This document shows positions 5,242 to 6,875 of a stretch of DNA of 6,875 nucleotides, piece after piece. The notes under the pieces are model-generated. The model searched no databases and was not told the origin of the DNA. It worked only from the letters and a program-made list of their open reading frames with translations. Numbering within the stretch: position 1 is the first letter of the stretch; each line of letters begins with the position of its first letter. Source of the DNA: Burkholderiales bacterium (lineage in GTDB: Bacteria > Actinomycetota > Thermoleophilia > Gaiellales > Gaiellaceae); contig JAICUZ010000146.1 in assembly GCA_025935595.1 (NCBI GenBank), forward strand, positions 1-6,875. The letters are read 5' to 3'. Position numbers and translations under genes: made by a program.

Positions 5242-5855
5242 CCCAGGTAGAACGCGACGCCGAAGCCGAGCACCATCGCGGTTGCCGCGGCGAGCGCGAT
5301 CGGGCGCCGGTCAGGCTGGGCGTAGATCCGCCGCAGCGGGACGGGTGCGAGGCGGTAGGGCACGAGCGCGCTCGCTCCGAGCGCCAGCCCGCCGAGAACG
5401 AGGAGCAGCGTGAGCGACCGGGCGAGGAGCGACTGTGACGGCGTCGTGGACGTGGCAGGCGCCGCGACAGAAACCGGTGTCGAGGTCGTCGGCGCCTTCG
5501 TCGTCACGGTCTTCGTCGTCACGGTCTTCGTCGGCGTCGCCTTGGTCTTCGGCTTCGGTGTCGCGACCGCCGGCACGCCGAACGCGGTCGGGTGACGCAC
5601 CGACCAGCGCGCAAAGGCCTTCGGCCCGAGGTAGCCCTTCAACTGTGCCGGGCTCGTGAACACGCGACCGTCCCACACGAGCGCACCCGGCTCGCCGAGT
5701 GCCTGCGACTGACCGGTGGGCGCAGGTTCCTTGAGCGTCTGCACGACCCGAACCCAGACGAACGCGAGCCCCACGACAAGGGCAACCGCCGCGGCGATCG
5801 TCATCAGCTGGGACAGACGCCTACGACGCGCGCGTCTCAAAGCGGTGCCGGCCAT
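5238..5855 (-). CDS. Membrane protein with paralogous RVFT/RHP module and Thr-rich linker
   Basis: This 205-residue protein is of unknown function. A basic N-terminus (RRARRRR, 7-13) precedes a membrane span at about 17-38. A module follows at 58-92 (ALVWDGRVFTSPAQLKGYLG, then ARWSVRHPTAF). Next comes a Thr/Lys/Pro-rich linker (about 99-141), then two more hydrophobic segments (143-165 and 186-204) ending at the C-terminus. The N-terminal half is clearly paralogous to the gene upstream. ATG 5855 was chosen over an in-frame TTG at 5912 because it gives the same distance to the first span as in the paralogue (about 17 residues). The gene starts 63 bp after the paralogue's stop and is probably in its operon. 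The linker is encoded partly by a 15-bp tandem repeat. With an odd number of spans, the module and the C-terminus would lie on opposite sides of the membrane. Confidence 0.75.
   Translation of the reverse strand: MAGTALRRARRRRLSQLMTIAAAVALVVGLAFVWVRVVQTLKEPAPTGQSQALGEPGALVWDGRVFTSPAQLKGYLGPKAFARWSVRHPTAFGVPAVATPKPKTKATPTKTVTTKTVTTKAPTTSTPVSVAAPATSTTPSQSLLARSLTLLLVLGGLALGASALVPYRLAPVPLRRIYAQPDRRPIALAAATAMVLGFGVAFYLG
5497..5533. repeat. 15-bp tandem repeat, about 2.5 copies, in the Thr-rich linker
   Basis: The unit TTCGTCGTCACGGTC occurs at 5497-5511 and 5512-5526, followed by a partial copy at 5527-5533. Its length is a multiple of three, and on the minus strand it encodes repeated KTVTT. Copy-number change would keep the frame and only lengthen the linker. 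Confidence 0.9.
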
Positions 5856-5918
5856 CCCGGAAAGTGTCGCACCGGCGCCGGGGATTTCAACCCGGCCTAG
5901 ACGATCGTTCAACTGGGC

Positions 5919-6239
5919 CTAGCCGATGGCGCCTGACGACTTCGCAGGCTTGCTCTGCAAGAGCGCGAATGCGGCTGGATGCCGACTCACCCAGCGGCTG
6001 TACGAGATCCCTTTCGCGTGCAGGTAGCTCCGGAGCTGCCCTTCCGTGGTGAAGACGCGGTTCTGCCAGACGACCGCGCGCGGCTGGCCAATCGGCGGCT
6101 TCTTCTCCACCTTTGCGGTGAGCGTGCTGACAACCTTCGCCCAGACGAGGACGAGGGCGCCCAGAAGGACGATCGTCATCACGATCGTCACGAACCGGTG
6201 GAACGCGACGCGGAGCCCGTGAGCGACGGCAACGGACAT
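5919..6239 (-). CDS. Single-span membrane protein, paralogue of the downstream gene
   Basis: This 106-residue protein has one membrane span at about 16-37 (FVTIVMTIVLLGALVLVWAK). It carries the module shared with the next gene: W58-x2-RVFT (61-64), QL (68-69), YL (72-73), RW (82-83) and RHP-x-AF (86-91). It lacks the Thr-rich linker and the two extra spans of its paralogue, ending soon after the module with a Lys/Ser-rich tail. ATG 6239 is not preceded by a ribosome binding site or a convincing -10 element. It is probably first in a two-gene unit, divergent from the GT-C-like gene, which raises the possibility of a cell-envelope role. I cannot name a family. The pattern recalls a short helical module, but this is only a guess. 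Confidence 0.75.
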   Translation of the reverse strand: MSVAVAHGLRVAFHRFVTIVMTIVLLGALVLVWAKVVSTLTAKVEKKPPIGQPRAVVWQNRVFTTEGQLRSYLHAKGISYSRWVSRHPAAFALLQSKPAKSSGAIG

Positions 6240-6337
6240 GTACTCAGTTTCGCAGGATTGTCACGATCTTCAAGAGCCAGAGTGAGCCTCTCCGAAGGTC
6301 TAGGGGCCGGGCGTTCAGATCGATTTACGGTGCGGCG
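6240..6337. other. Divergent intergenic region
   Basis: These 98 bp separate the paralogue pair (minus) from the GT-C-like gene (plus). On the minus strand TTGAAG resembles a -35, but the hexamer 17 nt downstream (AAACTG) is a poor -10. The plus-strand -10 candidate TACGGT is listed separately. No terminator or operator palindrome was seen. Confidence 0.4.
6326..6331 (+). promoter_or_regulatory. Candidate leaderless -10 element TACGGT
   Basis: TACGGT fits TANNNT and ends 6 nt before the ATG at 6338, as in the acyl-CoA dehydrogenase promoter. There is no Shine-Dalgarno site between them and no clear -35. Confidence 0.35.
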
Positions 6338-6875
6338 ATGAGACGGGTCGGAGCGGTCGATCTCGGTCTGGCGGCGGTCGCCGTGGGCCTGTGGTGCGGG
6401 CTGCTCGCGTTCCTGCCGTCGGAGATGAGCCCGGACGGCTGGTACGCCTTCCTCGGTGGAGACGTGATCGTCCACCACGGCCTCCCGAGCCACGACACGC
6501 TGACGGTCTGGGGGCACGGCCGCCGCTGGGTCGACCAGCAGTGGCTCGCCCAGCTCGCCTACTACGGGCTGTACTCCCTGGGCGGCCTCCGCCTCGCGCT
6601 GCTCGCGAACGCGGCGATCGTGGTCGGGTCGTTCGTGATGGCGCTCCGCCTCGCGCCGGCGCGTGACCTGTACGTCTCCGTCCTCGGAGCGATCGCGCTC
6701 GGGTTGAGCTCGGCGGCGCTTCGGCCGCAGACGCTCGTGCTCCCGCTTTTCGTCGCGCTCACGTGGCTGCTCCTCGAGGACGCGCGCGCCCCGTCGCGTC
6801 GCGTCTTCTGGACGATTCCGCTGCTTGTCCTCTGGGCGAACCTGCACGGGTCGGTGACGCTCGGCGTGCTGCTCG
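6338..6875 (+). CDS. GT-C-like polytopic membrane protein, N-terminal 179 residues (runs off right edge)
   Basis: The frame from ATG 6338 is open without a stop to the window edge. A first span (about 7-27) leads into an external loop with SPDGWYAFLGGDVIVHHGLP and, further on, RRWVDQQWLAQLAYYGLY. Further spans lie near 86-105, 110-125 and 130-147, and the last begins in LLVLWANLHGSVTLGVLL. The order of acidic loop with D-x-W/Y, W-V-(D/N)-x-(Q/E)-W-L-A, RPQ and WAN-LHG is typical of a large group of uncharacterised membrane proteins related to GT-C glycosyltransferases (PMT/RgtA-like), which use polyprenyl-phosphate sugars outside the membrane. The remainder, probably several hundred residues, is missing. 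The specific reaction is unknown. Confidence 0.8.
   Translation, partial: MRRVGAVDLGLAAVAVGLWCGLLAFLPSEMSPDGWYAFLGGDVIVHHGLPSHDTLTVWGHGRRWVDQQWLAQLAYYGLYSLGGLRLALLANAAIVVGSFVMALRLAPARDLYVSVLGAIALGLSSAALRPQTLVLPLFVALTWLLLEDARAPSRRVFWTIPLLVLWANLHGSVTLGVLL

Noticed and set aside
5856..5912. TTG 5912 as an upstream start for the 205-aa protein
   Set aside because: It would add 19 residues absent from the paralogue and uses a rare start without a ribosome binding site.
6188..6847. Minus-strand open frame of 219 codons opposite the GT-C-like gene
   Set aside because: Arg/Glu-rich low-complexity product; the plus strand encodes a consistent polytopic membrane protein with family motifs.

Overview
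The window is GC-rich, densely packed bacterial DNA with strong G/C preference at third codon positions. Most genes lack a clear Shine-Dalgarno site, and several start codons lie 6-9 nt after a TANNNT-type -10 element, as in leaderless transcripts. Together with the gene content (a GC-rich acyl-CoA dehydrogenase, a Yx(FWY)xxD-repeat secreted protein, an Erm-like rRNA methyltransferase and a Spinster-like MFS transporter), this suggests Actinomycetota, possibly a Thermoleophilia/Gaiellales-type lineage. The lineage is inference. No rRNA, tRNA, CRISPR array, insertion sequence or phage gene was found.

Layout. Positions 1-723 (-) hold the N-terminal 241 residues of an acyl-CoA dehydrogenase, cut by the left edge. 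It is divergent from a small alpha/beta hydrolase (749-1363, +), and the two -10 elements appear to overlap on one TA step. A convergent HD-domain hydrolase (1367-2041, -) follows; it sits 30 bp downstream of a secreted COG4315-type protein (2072-2584, -), and these two probably form one unit. Divergent from them is a 12-TM MFS transporter (2666-4150, +), whose 3' end overlaps an Erm-like 23S rRNA methyltransferase (4132-4833, -) by 19 bp. Upstream of the methyltransferase are a possible 22-codon leaderless leader ORF that overlaps its start, and a 56-aa hypothetical protein (4867-5037, -).

From 5120 there is a candidate sigma-28/WhiG-type promoter (GCCGATAG -10 box) in front of a 28-residue hydrophobic peptide (5155-5241, +). 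Its TAG stop shares a CTAG palindrome with the stop of the next minus-strand gene. That gene (5238-5855) and its upstream neighbour (5919-6239) are tandem paralogues sharing a membrane anchor and a short module, W-x2-RVFT-x3-QL-x2-YL...RW-x2-RHP-x-AF, to which I can attach no family name. Divergent from them, an unfinished polytopic GT-C-like membrane protein starts at 6338 and runs off the right edge.

The known genes are ordinary metabolic, transport and resistance-type functions and do not form an obvious single pathway. The less explained part is 4790-6239: an Erm-like gene with an overlapping leader ORF, two tiny genes, and a paralogous pair of anchored proteins. I do not see a clearly defined new defence or mobile system.
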